Source: Atriophallophorus winterbourni (taxonomy: Eukaryota > Platyhelminthes > Trematoda > Plagiorchiida > Microphallidae). Taken from it: a stretch of DNA of 64,000 nucleotides. The stretch is taken from the NCBI GenBank assembly GCA_013407085.1, contig JACCGJ010009902.1, positions 62,001-126,000 on the forward strand. The letters are read 5' to 3'. The notes below the pieces were generated by a model. That model did not search any database. It was not told where the DNA came from and was given only the letters and a program-made list of their open reading frames with translations. Made by a program: the position numbers and the translations under genes. Shown here in pieces: positions 10,276 to 21,823 of the stretch; positions within the stretch are counted from its first letter, which is position 1; every line of letters starts with the position of its first letter.

Positions 10276-12024
10276 GCACCACTGGCCTGATTGCCCCGGT
10301 CAAATTCACGTTCGTTCTCGTTATCTTAAGAGTACACTCGGTCAAATTTAACCGCAAGGCCAAACTTTATAAGCTAAAACAACACATTTGCGAATTCGAG
10401 GATAAATCCTCATTTGCAAATTGAAATTCAGGTTTTATGTGGGGACTAATCTTATTTCCACAGTCGGTGCAATGTAGCGTCCGTAACTGTTTGTAATATT
10501 TTTGCAAAATTCCAATAACAGCATGATGGTAAATTTTGTTTAAAGTCTGAATTTTATTAATGAGTAGTATATGACGAGTGGCGACAACTACGAAACAAGT
10601 CGTGTGATTCCTGTCCTGCTTTTCAAACATCATATAATACTTATTGCGAGATTCTGACTTTAAAAAACACTGCATATCTCAGCTTACGTACATTCTATGA
10701 CTGTGAGGCAGTTTGCATAGAGCCAGGCTTCTGATGTTATTGTGATGCGTTTTATATTCTATTCGTTTCAAAATCCGAATTTCTATCATCCTAGAGTGAA
10801 AAACAATATATTCATCAAGTAATCTTAGCGACCATGTCGACATCATGAGTTTTGAAATATTTTCAAACGTTCTAATTAAGTCGGCTCAAGCTTATTTTGA
10901 CCTAAATTAAAAAAGTTGAGCATAAGATTAGAATTATTGAGCTATCGAAAACGATTCTCACTACGCACGGTGTATCATAGTTTATAAGAGAAGTCACGTT
11001 TATAGGTTAGGGCTTTATAGAACAATGTACATAGGGCAAAGTACATTCACAAATAATTACCGATTCCAACTACGGGAAACTAATAAATAACCAACGTCAA
11101 ATAAAGCATTTGAATCTTTTGATCGTCTACTTATTTCAATTGAGATGCCCACATTTAGAACATTGATTGTCTTTTGTGTTATTGTTATCTTTATAATAAA
11201 ACACGTTAAGACGAAGCCGATACGACAGCGTCTTGAACGATACAAAAACTGGCTAAACGACAGCCCAGTAAACCCGAAATTGAGAAATTAGGCAGAAACA
11301 CTTGATGAAGTTGATTTTATCCGTGCTTGCTACGTTGCCATTTAGAAAGTCAATCATGTACTTCTGTTTAAAATGCTTTGAGACGTTGAAATATCGTTAA
11401 ATAACCATCCCACCAATAGACACAGCTAATCTCGTGTTTGCGACGTCATATCAATAAAATTAAATGTCAAGTCTCGAGTTCCACAATATCACTTGATTAA
11501 ATCTTTTCCCTTCCTGTTTATAATGTATGACAATAAAAAATACCATCTAGAATTTGCGACTTTTTACTAGTAATATTAAATTTTGGAAGCGCGTAGGGGC
11601 TTTTGATGAATCAGCGTGACATTAGCAAGCTTTATTGTTTGCACAGGCAAATTATGTGCTTTTTAATTCCCAAAAGTGTAGAATATCTCACTATCACATC
11701 GATCAGTTTCGAATTTAATATTCCATGTTTAATACTAAAAGGGCGCCATTTAAGGTGTCTGTTGACGCCAGCCATGAAAACGTTGCCGACAGTATTTATA
11801 ATAAATTTGTATAGAGATTTGTTACACCAAGTTTGAGCAAACTATTTGTGAATGTGATCAATTCAGACGGATTAATCAGCATTTAACGGATTTGATTCAA
11901 TGTTACAGGAAGTTCTAACTTATTATCCATCGCCGAACCTCAAACGAAAAGTTCTCACACACAGTGATATCACGTTGTCCTTCGAAGCACTTCCAATTAA
12001 GATCACCCTTTGAAGCAACCATTG
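10276..12024. other. No gene seen
   Basis: AT-rich sequence. A very diverged SINE-like tail may lie at about 10690-10745 (gactgtgaggcagtttgc). The open frames here are short, biased toward AT-rich codons and match nothing I recognise. Confidence 0.5.
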
Positions 12025-12785
12025 CATCCTGAGGAACTGACACGAACAACAAAGCGTGCATATGATCCAAGAGTACGTTATTTCCTACTCTGTAACTGCA
12101 GTAATTGATAGTCGGTTAGAATCACATTTACTGAAAACTATTCTCGAAGATATATTATTGCAACTTTCACGCAGTTCTAAAGGCGTATTTTTCTCTATTG
12201 TGCCCTCGCATGTTTAGATGCGTTATTCAAATAATAAATCGTAGTGTATTTATTTAATCAAGTCAAGAAGCTTTTCAAAATTCTAATGCATTGTTTTGTT
12301 CATATGTTTCAACATTTGAACTGCACTGGTAGAGAACCTGTAGAAGTCTCTTTTTTGTCAAAAATCAATTTCGACACCTCATATATCTGATCATGTTTTT
12401 CACTTCACTAAGGCTCTAAATACAGCAATTTGTTATCTTGGTTCACTGATCGATAGCACTTTCTTTAGGTTCATCGCTTGATTCACATGAATCAGATTTT
12501 GTCAAAACATAAAAGTAGTAGAAAGAAAGTTCAATCTACAAATGATGACTCGATAGACTTAACACAAAATAATGCAAAGAAACTTGAGTGCAATCGATTA
12601 GAGTAATTTTTCGGTAACGTTTCACAGCTGACACAGAGGCTTCGTCAGACCAAGGGTGATAGTCAGGACAAGGAACATGATTAAGTAGTAGTCAACCCAC
12701 CACCACTTATTTCACCTTAACGCTAAAAAGCCTATTGCACGCCTACAGTGTGTCACGTCTTGTGGGAATGAACAGGATCGGTGGT
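12025..12785. repeat. Hammerhead-like repeat, copy 2
   Basis: Matches 8390-9290 from the cctgaggaact start through ctgtaactgcagtaattgat to gtgtgtcacgtct. Lies just upstream of a Penelope-like RT fragment. Confidence 0.75.
12617..12657 (-). ncRNA. Hammerhead-ribozyme-like motif
   Basis: Minus strand: ACCCTTGGT, CTGACGA (intact core), one extra A, GCCTCTG/CAGCTGT stem (5 of 7 pairs counting G-U), GAAAC, GTTACC. Best preserved of the three large-repeat copies. Confidence 0.5.
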
Positions 12786-13012
12786 CGACTTTCCTCACAT
12801 TGTGTATCTAAAAATTTAAATGAAATAGTCCCATGTATGACTGTTACAAATGTAGTGGAATCCTGCACAAGCACTCTTCCATTTTTGGACTGTTTAGCAC
12901 AAAATTGGACTGGAAATAAATCCTTATGAACGGATAGTTAATGATAAAATGAAAATGGTAATGAAAACTGCAAAACGGTAGTCTCTAGATATTTGCGTGG
13001 CGTAAGGAGAGT

Positions 13013-13616
13013 TTGGGAAAGGGCTTGTGGTATGACCTGTATCCCAAGCGTACTCTAACTTCTAGGTTCTATGGCCTAATAAATATATATAAAGAATGCA
13101 TTCCTGTAAGACCTATCGTCGACGGTATCGGATCACCTGCGCACGAGTTAGTTAGACATTTGGCTTATGTGTTGAAATCTTTATTCGGAATTACAGCCTC
13201 GTTCATCAAGAACGCATATGACTTTGCAGCAATCTTAAAGTCGGTAACAATAGATAGCTTTGATGTGAGCGCTTTGTTTATCAACGTCGATATAACAAGT
13301 GCGTTACAACTAGCTAGATGAGCCTTGAAATCTGATGCCAGTTTTTCGGATCGCACAAACTTGTGCTTTTTACATCTTCCATAAGAGAGAACACCTGTGT
13401 AGCGACGACAGAGAACGGATACAGGCGCACCGTGAAGCGAGCCAATGTCTCATAGACCAAAGTTACCCAAAATGTTTTGTAAAACGCCAATTGATGAAGG
13501 TAAAATACCCATCCGAAAAATCGGAGAAAAATTGGCGGGATACAGTTCCAAGGTTATCAAAGCCGGGGATGAGCTCTAAATTCCAAAAATGCTCCAATGG
13601 CACGCGTCTCGTATAG
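13013..13616 (+). pseudogene. Penelope-like element reverse transcriptase fragment
   Basis: Shows the Penelope-clade RT signature SRFYGLINIYKECIPVRPIV followed by IGSPAHELVRHLA, SFIKNAYDFAAILKS and FDVSALFINVDI (family: SFDVxSLFTNVP). After stops and a deletion that removes the YADD region, REHLCSDDRERIQAHREASQ with QSYPKCFVKRQ and DTVPRLSKP matches the region between RT and the GIY-YIG endonuclease. 5' end, RT core and endonuclease are missing. Confidence 0.75.
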
Positions 13617-15702
13617 CCTCTGACAACTAAGTGCAGCTCCTGAACTGCACCCGTGGTCCTATGTGACCCTGCAGAACTGCTCCTACTGACAGGAGAGAGG
13701 GCGAGCATGCTTAGGGCAGGTGGAGCTCTTATGTCCATGGAGGCGGCCCACCTGGGGGAAGAAACACCCTTATCTCAAACCTCCACTGCCTTGTAGCTAT
13801 ATCTAATCATGTAAAAGGCTTGAGGAGTCAACCTAGAGGATAAATCCATAGCCGGAGTCCCGTTAGGCAGTCCGAACTTTTATACTACTTCGCCCTGCAA
13901 ACTCCTGCGACGGCATCATTGTCCAAACTTACCAGCCTAGCTGTTCCTCTGGTTCCCGTAGTGTCGTGGAAAGGGAGCACTTGCTGCATGGGCAACAGCT
14001 AGTTCTCCACTTTGAACTTCCCTGGCGTACATCACAACGCACCAATGGAGAGGACACTCCACTCCGCTTCTGTGGATAATGACACGGAAAGCAGCAGATT
14101 CCGGTTAAAGGCTATGGCTCGATTGCTAGAAGGTGTTCGCAAAAGTACTGGCTTACTTTGTCGTCTTTCGGCGGCAGTCGACATTCCCGTTCCATAAGCC
14201 CGCCTCGAAGTAATTCAATCTCGAAGCGCTTGAGTGGATCTCTGTGAAATCCAATGCGTTCAATCAAGTAAAATGTGAGCATTATTTCGTGAAGGGTTTC
14301 ATTGATTCAGTTTTGTAAACAATAGTTTAAATGATATAAGCCGCGGTGACCATAATTCTGCTCCGTACGCGGATGCAACATGGGCGTCAACAATAGTTGG
14401 TAACACTACTGCAGCGGCCTAGCACTCTATCCAGCATCTGAATCACATCACACATGCGGTAACGGAGATGATCACTGAACTCGGCTGTGAAGGCCTTCGC
14501 AAATCGCGCAACTAGATTAGGTTCACACATGCAGATGACGTCAATCCTAGGCTTACCAGACAATTTGGCGCGGTGAAATCTCGTGTCGGGAAGCTTCAGT
14601 TTTGCACAGACCAGTGAATGATCAGTGTCGCAGTCTGCGCTTTGATATGATCTGGTGAGAAGTACGCTTCCTATATTAGTGCGCCTAACACGAATAAGAT
14701 CAAGCTGGTGCCCGTGCTTAGAGCGAGGATATTTCCAAGAGAACTCATGCTGTGGATTTGTTTGAAAAAAACGTGTTACTGGCGCAAAGACAGAACTGTG
14801 TGCATAATTCTAAAAGGCTTTGTCCATTTCTATTGGTTTCACTTACACCGAACCTCGAGACAGTTTTGCAAAGACTCGTAATCTGCACCAACTCTAGCAT
14901 TGAAATCACCCAAACCACAACACAGTTTCTTTGTGGCACGTTTTTGAGGACTGTTGCGAGGTTGTGATAAAAAGCGTCGTTTTCAGCAGGCGTCGCAGAA
15001 AGCGTCGGTTCGAACGGCAAACCCAACTCCATGCAGTTGAGACTCATCGAAACCCGTTCCTTTTAAAAAAAAATGTGTGATCTTTTACTGTTAGCATACC
15101 AGTGTCTGGTAATCGTGTCTCTTGCAGGGCAGCCACGTCGACATTCAGTCTATTTAGCTTATTGTTAATCACGGCTCATTTTCTCACGCCTCTGATATTC
15201 GAGACGTCGTCATGAAATCCAGGAAGCACGGTGAGGACGTTCCATGTTCCAAGTTTCAGAAATGACATTTGTTATTTTAGTACTTCGTTTCGCGGGTGCG
15301 GAAAAACAGTCAACTTGCCGGTTGATTCCTAATCCTTATGCACTCAATGATGATAGCTCACTGTGGCGAGACGGTGCCATATTGGCTGGAGGCTGTCCAG
15401 CTTGAAGCGGGCTGTAGCCGTCAAATGAGACCTAAAAGTCTCTCCTACCGTCGGAGGCAGCCCCAGGCGCTGAGCTCTACGTCAATCGAGCCATAGCCTT
15501 TAACCGGATTGTGCTGCTTCGAGTGTTATTATCCACAGAAGCGGAGTGGAGTGTCCTCTCCATTGGTGCGTTGTGATGTACGCCAGGGCAGTTCAAAGTG
15601 GAGAACTAGCTGTTGCCCATGCAGCAAGTGCTCCTTCTCCACGACACTACGGGAACCAGAGGAACAGCTAGGCTGATAACTTTGGACAATGATGCAGGAC
15701 AG
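13557..15702. repeat. Foldback composite repeat with LINE remnant, copy 2
   Basis: From 13776 this is a near-identical copy of 1-1918 with small differences. It also extends left to about 13557, showing more of the left arm (shared with 50157-50690, inverted). The arms are at about 13917-14127 and 15485-15692. The left boundary lies inside the Penelope-like fragment. Confidence 0.8.
14387..15268 (-). pseudogene. LINE endonuclease remnant, duplicate of 612-1490
   Basis: Same broken endonuclease as copy 1, starting LKLGTWNV at 15268 and ending at the SVTNYC stop. It has an additional frame break near 14765, where the FFQTNP block is disrupted. Confidence 0.7.
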
Positions 15703-17290
15703 ACAGAAACTATTCCCCAGTAACGATTCGGTCGCTACAGTACTCAATGTTGGAATTCGATTTGGACCGTATTTGTCTCAATTTGAGAAAATACAGTACT
15801 CAACCTCAAATTTGTGGACGCAATACAGTACTCAACGTCAAATTCGCTGACGTCAATATGCCTGTTACCCGCAGTTTTGTAGAAACGATCAAATCTTCCC
15901 AACAGTTGGTCGATAATGGAACGGAAGACACCGCAGTTGAGCGCATTTATTGTTCTGTTGAGGGCTCTCAAGATTGCTTAAGGGGTTCAACGATAGAATC
16001 AAACATCCTTTTTCGTAAGACTGAACTGCGCCTTGAACTCCTAAAATAGTCGCAGGAAACACTCGAAATGCAGCACAAACTGAAATTGCTTGAGGCGGTA
16101 CAGGAGGTTGAGATGGCTGGGATTGCTGCTTCTGCATCCGACGATGCAGATTCACACTTGCAAGATATTGATACCGATCGAAAGGTTGCAAGTTATCTTG
16201 CGCATTGTGGGAATCGAAAGGCAGAAGTAGCTGACTACCCTCGTTCGGAGGTAGAAGATTTTGTTCCTAATAAAAAGCCCGGTAGTTTACCAAAATGTGA
16301 CCTTCCGAAGATAGAATTGTTGTCTTTTGATGGTTCAGCCAGCACCTACTGGAAATGTTTTCGTCAGTTCGAGACCTATGTGGTGTCTATAACTCGTGAT
16401 GACGGACAGAGGTTTCTATATTTGCTACATTATTGCCGAGCTATAGCAAAGGAAGCTATAGAAGAGTGTGTCATGCTGCCACCTGAACGTGCGTATAAGC
16501 GGGCGAGATCAATCCTGAAGGACCTCTTCGGGCAACCGCATACAATAGCGAAATCCATGCTGGATGGACTGTTCAGTGAGTTTGAAGCAGCACCTTACAG
16601 TCCGCAACGATTGTCACACCTGGTGATAAAAATGAGTAATTGCCAAATTGCTTTAGAGCAAATAAACTACACTGCGGACCTTAATTCATCGATGGTGCTT
16701 GAACGCTTGCTCCGCACACTTCCTCTGTATCTACAGCAGCAGTGAGCTGAAAACGTCGAGCAGCGTACCTGCGAAGGCCGAGAGCCAAATTTCTCGGATT
16801 TGATACGCTTTATAAATCTACGGGCGAAGGTTGCTAACATCCGGTTCGGTCAATTAGCTGAGCAATATCGCAAGGGTAAGAACGCTTACACGAGTGAAAC
16901 TGGTAATAAACCAGTCGTGAATAAAAAGAAAATCTTTGCTCAGTGGCGTGCAGACGACACAGGGAAGATTGAAAATCCAGGATGCCCAACCTGTGGGGGT
17001 ACTCATGGATTGGCATCTTGCAAAGACTTCATAACCGCCGACTGCGAGACACGTTGGAAAAACGTGAAGCAGTGTCACCTGTGTTTCAAATGCCTGAAGG
17101 CTGGTCATGACAAGAAATTTTGTCGTGTCACTAATTCATGTCAGGTCGTTGGCTGTAAGGCTTCTCACCACACTGCTGCATTGGAAACCTAAGGTCCAGT
17201 CTCACGTTGAAAGCAAAACAGTCAGCATGACGAACTGTGGGCAAGTTGTCTCTATGTGGGTATTACCTGTTCGCTTGGTAGGACCTGGAG
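15703..17290 (+). mobile_element. BEL/Pao element, copy 2, truncated after protease start
   Basis: Duplicate of 1919-3483, starting with the aaactattccccagtaacg LTR-end sequence and breaking off at ggacctggaggatt inside the protease, where the third hammerhead-like repeat follows. It carries a 36-base insertion (15807-15842 region) that duplicates the atacagtactcaac block. Confidence 0.85.
15859..17192 (+). pseudogene. BEL/Pao gag, copy 2
   Basis: Same Gag as 2048-3382. It shares the TAG at 16047-16049 but reads through where copy 1 has its TGA (CRAIAKEAIEE is intact here) and has its own TGA at 16743-16745. The knuckle region has CGGTHGLASC, where copy 1 has CGTHGLASC preceded by tryptophan. 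Confidence 0.8.
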
Positions 17291-18127
17291 GATTTAATAA
17301 ATCGTATGATAATAAATCGTAGTGTATTTATTTAATCAAATCAAGAAGCTTTTCAAAATACTAATGCATTATTTTGTTAATGCGTTTCAACATTTGATCT
17401 GAACTGGTAGAGAACCAGTAGAAGTCTCTTTTTTGTCAAAAATCAATTTCGACACCTCATATATCTGATCATGTTTTTCACTTCACTAGGGCTCTGAATA
17501 CAGCAATTTGTTATCTCGGTTTACTGATCGATACCACTTTCTTTACGTTCATTGCTTGATTCAGATGAATCAGTTTTTGTCAAAACATAAAAGTAGTAGT
17601 TCGAAAGTTCAATCTACAGATGGTGACTCGATAGAATTAACACAAAATAATGCAAAGAAACTTGAGTGCAATCGGTTAGAGTAGATTTTCGGTAACGTTT
17701 CACTGCTGACACAGAAGATTTGTCCGACCAAGGGTGTTAGTCAGGACAGAAAACATGATTAAGTAGTAGTCAACCCACCACCACTTATATGACCTTACCG
17801 ATAAAAAGCCTATATTACGCCTACAGTGTGTCACGTCTAATGGGAATGACCAGGGTGATAGTCAGGACAGAAAACATGATGAAGTAGTAGTCAACCCACC
17901 ATTACTTATATTACCTTACGGATAAAAAGCCTATATTACGCCTACAGTGTGTCACGTTTCGTAGGGATGACCAGGATCGGTGCCATTCCTAATATTTTAG
18001 GATTTATTTTTCACGGTTCTATTACAGTCAAACATTCGTTGCATGCCATCGATGTTATGTTGTCCTTGATGATTATCTCTGGCAGCTTATCAGGTTAAAG
18101 TTGTCATCGCATTAACATCATCCCTGA
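17291..18127. repeat. Hammerhead-like repeat, copy 3
   Basis: Matches 8615-9440 nearly base for base, including the tandem gatagtcaggacag sub-block. Fused at the left to truncated BEL/Pao and at the right to another repeat (catccctgat). Confidence 0.8.
17695..17735 (-). ncRNA. Hammerhead-like motif, degraded
   Basis: Same mutated core (CGGACAAA) as at 8998-9038. Confidence 0.35.
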
Positions 18128-18250
18128 TGGTAAACAGCCTGAAATCGCTAGTGGTGTGTAAGAGATGGGGATGTGAGCACCACAATACATTGGTCTCTCA
18201 TATGCGCCTCTAGCGCTTGGCCAGGAATCATTTTGTTGAACATCGTGGTT
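18128..18250 (-). repeat. Unclassified interspersed repeat (family also at 62477-62985)
   Basis: Minus strand runs cgatgttcaa, gattcctggccaagcg, gaggcgcatatgagagacca, tggtgctcacatcc, cacaccact, matching the blocks at 62477-62850. It interrupts the Ty3 RNase H region. Confidence 0.55.
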
Positions 18251-19700
18251 GATAATGGGTACAGTTTTCCATTGCGACTATATTGCAAAGTTGCACCAAT
18301 TGTTTCGTTAGACGCATCCATGTATACAAATATTTTGATATCAGGATCTGAGGGTAAGTGGTTCAGCAACGTTGCCTCGCTAAGCGCATTTTTAATGCGT
18401 TCAAAATCAGTTTTTGCTGATTCCGTCATATTTAACGAGCGTTTGTTGTTGCGGAGTAAATCGGTCAATGGTTAAACTAGCCCGGCACAGTGAGGAATGT
18501 ATTGACGGTAGTAATTCACAATACCTAGGAAACGACGGAGTTGTCGCATTGATTCGGGTAATGGGTAGTTCTTTATGGCGGAACTCTTTTGCTTTAATGG
18601 CCTGATACCTTTAAAATCAACTTGATGTCCAAGAATTTCCAGTGATTTGATGCTAAATACGCATTTATCAGGGTTTACGACTATGCCTCACTTCGACAGT
18701 TGTAAAAGACGCGACTTAAATGTTCAGCGTGTTCAGTGGGCGATTTACTAGCGATGAGTACGTCATCGATGTAGACGAAGACGAGATCGAAACCAATGAA
18801 AACCTAATCCATGAACCGCTTAAATGTCTGTGCTGCGTTGCGCAGACCGAATGGCATTTGAAAAAATTCGAAAAGTCCGAAAGGTGTGGTTATGGCTGTT
18901 TTGGGAACGTCTTCCGGTTCCACTGGTATCTGGTTATAAGCACGCACCAAGTCAAGCTTGGAAAGGATGGTCTTTCCTTTAAGTGTCAAGACAAAGTCGT
19001 GAATTTGTGATATAGGATACCTATCTGAGACAGTAGTTTTGTTCAGTGCTCTATAATCCCCACAAGGGCGCCAACCATCATGTTGCTTCTTTTTGACTAT
19101 ATGGAGAGGTGAGGGCCATGATGATTTTGATGGACGTATGATGCCCAATTCCATCATATGCTCGAACTCTCGTTTAGCAATGACCAATTTGTCTGGAGCT
19201 AACCGTCTTTGTCGACTGAACACTGGGGGACCGCGTGTTTCGATATGGTGTCCAACGTCGTGCTTAACCGCATGATTCGATGTGTTTGGGCGGAAAACTT
19301 CTAAAAACTCAGACAATAAGCTGCTATATTGTTCTGGAATATTCGGTGGTAATAGGCGGATAGTCTGTATCGCAGAACGGCATGGTTTTCCTAGCGTTTT
19401 TACCTGTGTCAGGTTGTCGATAAGTTTACGGACTTCAAATCGACGGACAAGTTGAAGTGTGCAAGGAAATCTGCACCTAATATAGCGCTTCTTGCGTCTG
19501 CAACGGTAAAGAACCAACGGAAATCACGTCGGAAGCCTAGGTTTGAAGTTAGTGAATGTTGGCCGAATGTTAATATCTGCGTACCGTTTGCGCCTGTAAT
19601 GTCAATGAAGTTTTGTTCTTGCGTTCCTGTGATGTGAGCGGGATTACACTCATCTCAGCACCCGTATCAATAATAAAACGAAATTAATTCGAACAATCAG
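18250..19700 (-). pseudogene. Ty3/Gypsy protease, RT and RNase H start, broken
   Basis: Protease: IIDTGAEMSVI at about 19640-19675. [45 protein letters not shown] (first catalytic Asp), [18 protein letters not shown], then an in-frame TAG after RFMD at 18804 and, still in frame, VYIDDVLIAS with the catalytic YIDD at 18762-18773. A frameshift near 18700 precedes IVVNPDKCVFS, RQLRRFLGIVNYYRQY and the RNase H start VYMDASNETIGATL. Closest in style to CsRn1-type elements of flukes. Confidence 0.85.
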
Positions 19701-19742
19701 TGACATAAAATAGGCGACTAATGTTTTTGCAAGGTGAAGTCT

Positions 19743-20576
19743 TCACCGTTGTTGCCTGGCCTTGAAGTTTTTCTGTAGTTTGTAAAGTTTACAGAATGAC
19801 AAGCACTTTCTAGCCTTTGAGCCGAATCGGCGGTGATAATGAGATAGACTGTGTTCGCGTTTGTAGCGGTCTTGAGATGAACTTCTGTTTGAAGTGCGCG
19901 TTCGACTGTGGCTAAGTCTTGATGGTCGATCGTTGAATATCCTCGTTAGGGCTGAAATCTGTGAGCTCAATGTAGCGACTTATCGCTTAAGCTTCTGTAC
20001 TTCAGTTTCCACACCGGGCTTCAATGTGACTTCTTGTAGGGTATATGGTGACTTGGTTCTGTACACTGAATGAACTTGGTCTGTGGTTCCTGCTAGTTTC
20101 TGTAGAGGTATATCTTTCTCGAGAACCGAAAGAGATTTTCTCAAATCTACAGGTAAGTTTTGAAACCATAGTTCACGTAAAACCGACTCATTCAGGGGTT
20201 GTTTCCCTTGAACGTGCATCATATGTCGTAAGAGCTGAGAAGGGGTTTTTTCAACAATCTCTATTCCTGCTAACAATGTACGCGAATTTTGCTCATCTGA
20301 TGCGGCTGTTCTGTTGATCAACGCATTTTTCAGTGTGGTATACGGGTCGGATTTGGGTTTTTCATAAATAATATCGGCGACTTCTGAAGCGGCCTCGGCG
20401 GGTAAGTGAGCAACAACACAGTTGTATATACCTTCCTGTTTAGTTATGCGTCTAAATTCGAAAATTGCTTCAGCTTGAGCGAACTATAGACGAGGATTGT
20501 GCGTACCGAAAGGTGGAAGTGTAAAATTGAAAATCTCAGAGTGGTGGGCGGTGTCGCTGAAGTTATCAGAACTCAT
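19743..20576 (-). pseudogene. Ty3/Gypsy gag, broken
   Basis: ATG at 20576. One stop near 20490, then the shared block RRITKQEGIYNCVVAHLP, a long open stretch to KLKR at 19980 and, after a stop, YHRRFGSKARKC, the CsRn1-type finger with its first cysteine replaced (SHYHRRFG). No intron-like sequence lies between the Gag core and the finger, unlike the element at 21824. Confidence 0.75.
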
Positions 20577-20633
20577 TGCAAAGAATTACAGACTGAAAAT
20601 ATCAAAATGTGGAGCGAATGTGCGAAACATGTT

Positions 20634-20644
20634 CGGGCTCACCA
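20634..20644 (-). promoter_or_regulatory. Primer-binding site of minus-strand Ty3 element
   Basis: Minus strand TGGTGAGCCCG, 6 bases inside the LTR end (CCACTACA). It is one base different from the complement of a typical tRNA-Trp 3' end, the primer reported for CsRn1-like elements. Confidence 0.6.
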
Positions 20645-20650
20645 TAAATA

Positions 20651-20960
20651 TGTAGTGGACCAGTCAAGCTAGTATAAAAACACGCAGTACGAAGATAAGC
20701 TATCTGACTCACGAACAGTTCTTTCGATCCACGTACATGTAATCCGCAATCCTCCTTTGGTAATTCCTTGTTGTTCTCGTGATGACTTCAATATTTCAAC
20801 TCGAAATATTACGTTCCGAGGGAAAATTCCCAAAAACCTAGATCGACCAAGAATGAGGGTAACGCGCACAACAGAAGTGTATATTATTAATGTAAGGTTA
20901 ACAACGACAATTTTGAATAACAGAATTATTGGTTCCTATCAATTGATTATTGTTTGAACA
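20651..20960 (-). repeat. Putative 5' LTR of minus-strand Ty3 element
   Basis: The minus strand would begin TGTTCAAACAATAATC and end CCACTACA next to the primer-binding site. No second LTR is present, so the outer boundary is inferred from the TG...CA rule only. Confidence 0.4.
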
Positions 20961-21084
20961 GTCGCCACAATCCCACTAGGTACATCATGGGACAAAATAT
21001 GGCAGAAAAATTGTTAGGTAAAAATAGATTTGTACAGTCTCGACACTGTCTAAATGCCACAAAATTCCATTGATGGTGCAGGCT

Positions 21085-21637
21085 TGTAGCAACTTGTAAT
21101 TCCATTTTCCTTTTAATTGTACTTTTGTTTCCATCGATGCTTACTTTAATCAGCAATTTGTACATACTTATCTTTGTACCGTTTTCATCCAATAACTTAG
21201 AAATTATCGTTTTGTTACGATAATCGATATTGCCATATCGATATATCGATTTCTTCTTGTCCTATTCTTTCATAGACTATTGATCTTCTGTTTCGTTAAA
21301 TGAGTTGTCGTTACTCATCCTTTGTATTGCATTCTGTAAATACTGATTAATTAACAATATACTTTCGTCCGTGCGCGCTCGTCTTCTGATTGGTTCGCTG
21401 GTGTATTGCTGCGTGTTTGTGAATCACGACGGTTAATGGCAAAATTGACGTGACGTCGCATCTTTGGGCTTCGCTAATTATATTGCCGATCAACGCGACG
21501 CATCGGAGTTCGGAGCTGGAATATTTTTGTGTGTGGATATTTGTATTGGACATTGAATTTTCACTCTCCGTGAGTTCGTTCCTTTGTCCATTTGACTATA
21601 ACATTTTCCTCTTTTACTTTTGCAATTATCCACTACA
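21085..21637 (+). repeat. 5' LTR
   Basis: 553 bases, bounded by TGTAGC and CACTACA. Relative to the 3' LTR it contains an extra ~170 bases (about 21227-21396) with an AT-rich palindrome (catatcgatatatcgat). Confidence 0.9.
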
Positions 21638-21641
21638 TAAT

Positions 21642-21774
21642 TGGTGAGCCCGTTGTTATATCGCACTTCCGATCGATGGTGATTGATGGTTGATTGATAG
21701 GTCGTTTGCCATCTATACAACACCCGTCCACTACATAATTGGTGAGCCCGACAACAATATAATTGGTGAGCCCG
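21642..21774 (+). promoter_or_regulatory. Primer-binding site, present three times
   Basis: TGGTGAGCCCG follows the LTR end at 21642-21652 and recurs at 21740-21750 and 21764-21774, each preceded by ataatt. The second copy also repeats the LTR end (ccactacataatt). Only the first is in the normal position. Confidence 0.7.
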
Positions 21775-21823
21775 CCTTCCAGTTTTTGCTGAGAACTCCC
21801 GTTATTTATTCAATTTTTCAACA

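Larger units (their letters stand above)
18250..20960 (-). mobile_element. Ty3/Gypsy (CsRn1-like) element, minus strand, 3' truncated
   Basis: Order on the minus strand: putative LTR 20960-20651, primer-binding site 20644-20634, gag from 20576, protease, RT, start of RNase H. RNase H breaks off at the repeat ending at 18250, so integrase and 3' LTR are absent. Gag, protease and the finger resemble the element at 21085-24215, and both use the same primer-binding site. Confidence 0.8.

Noticed and set aside
10367..10675. 102-residue minus-strand open frame
   Set aside because: AT-rich composition, no motif, no neighbouring gene context.
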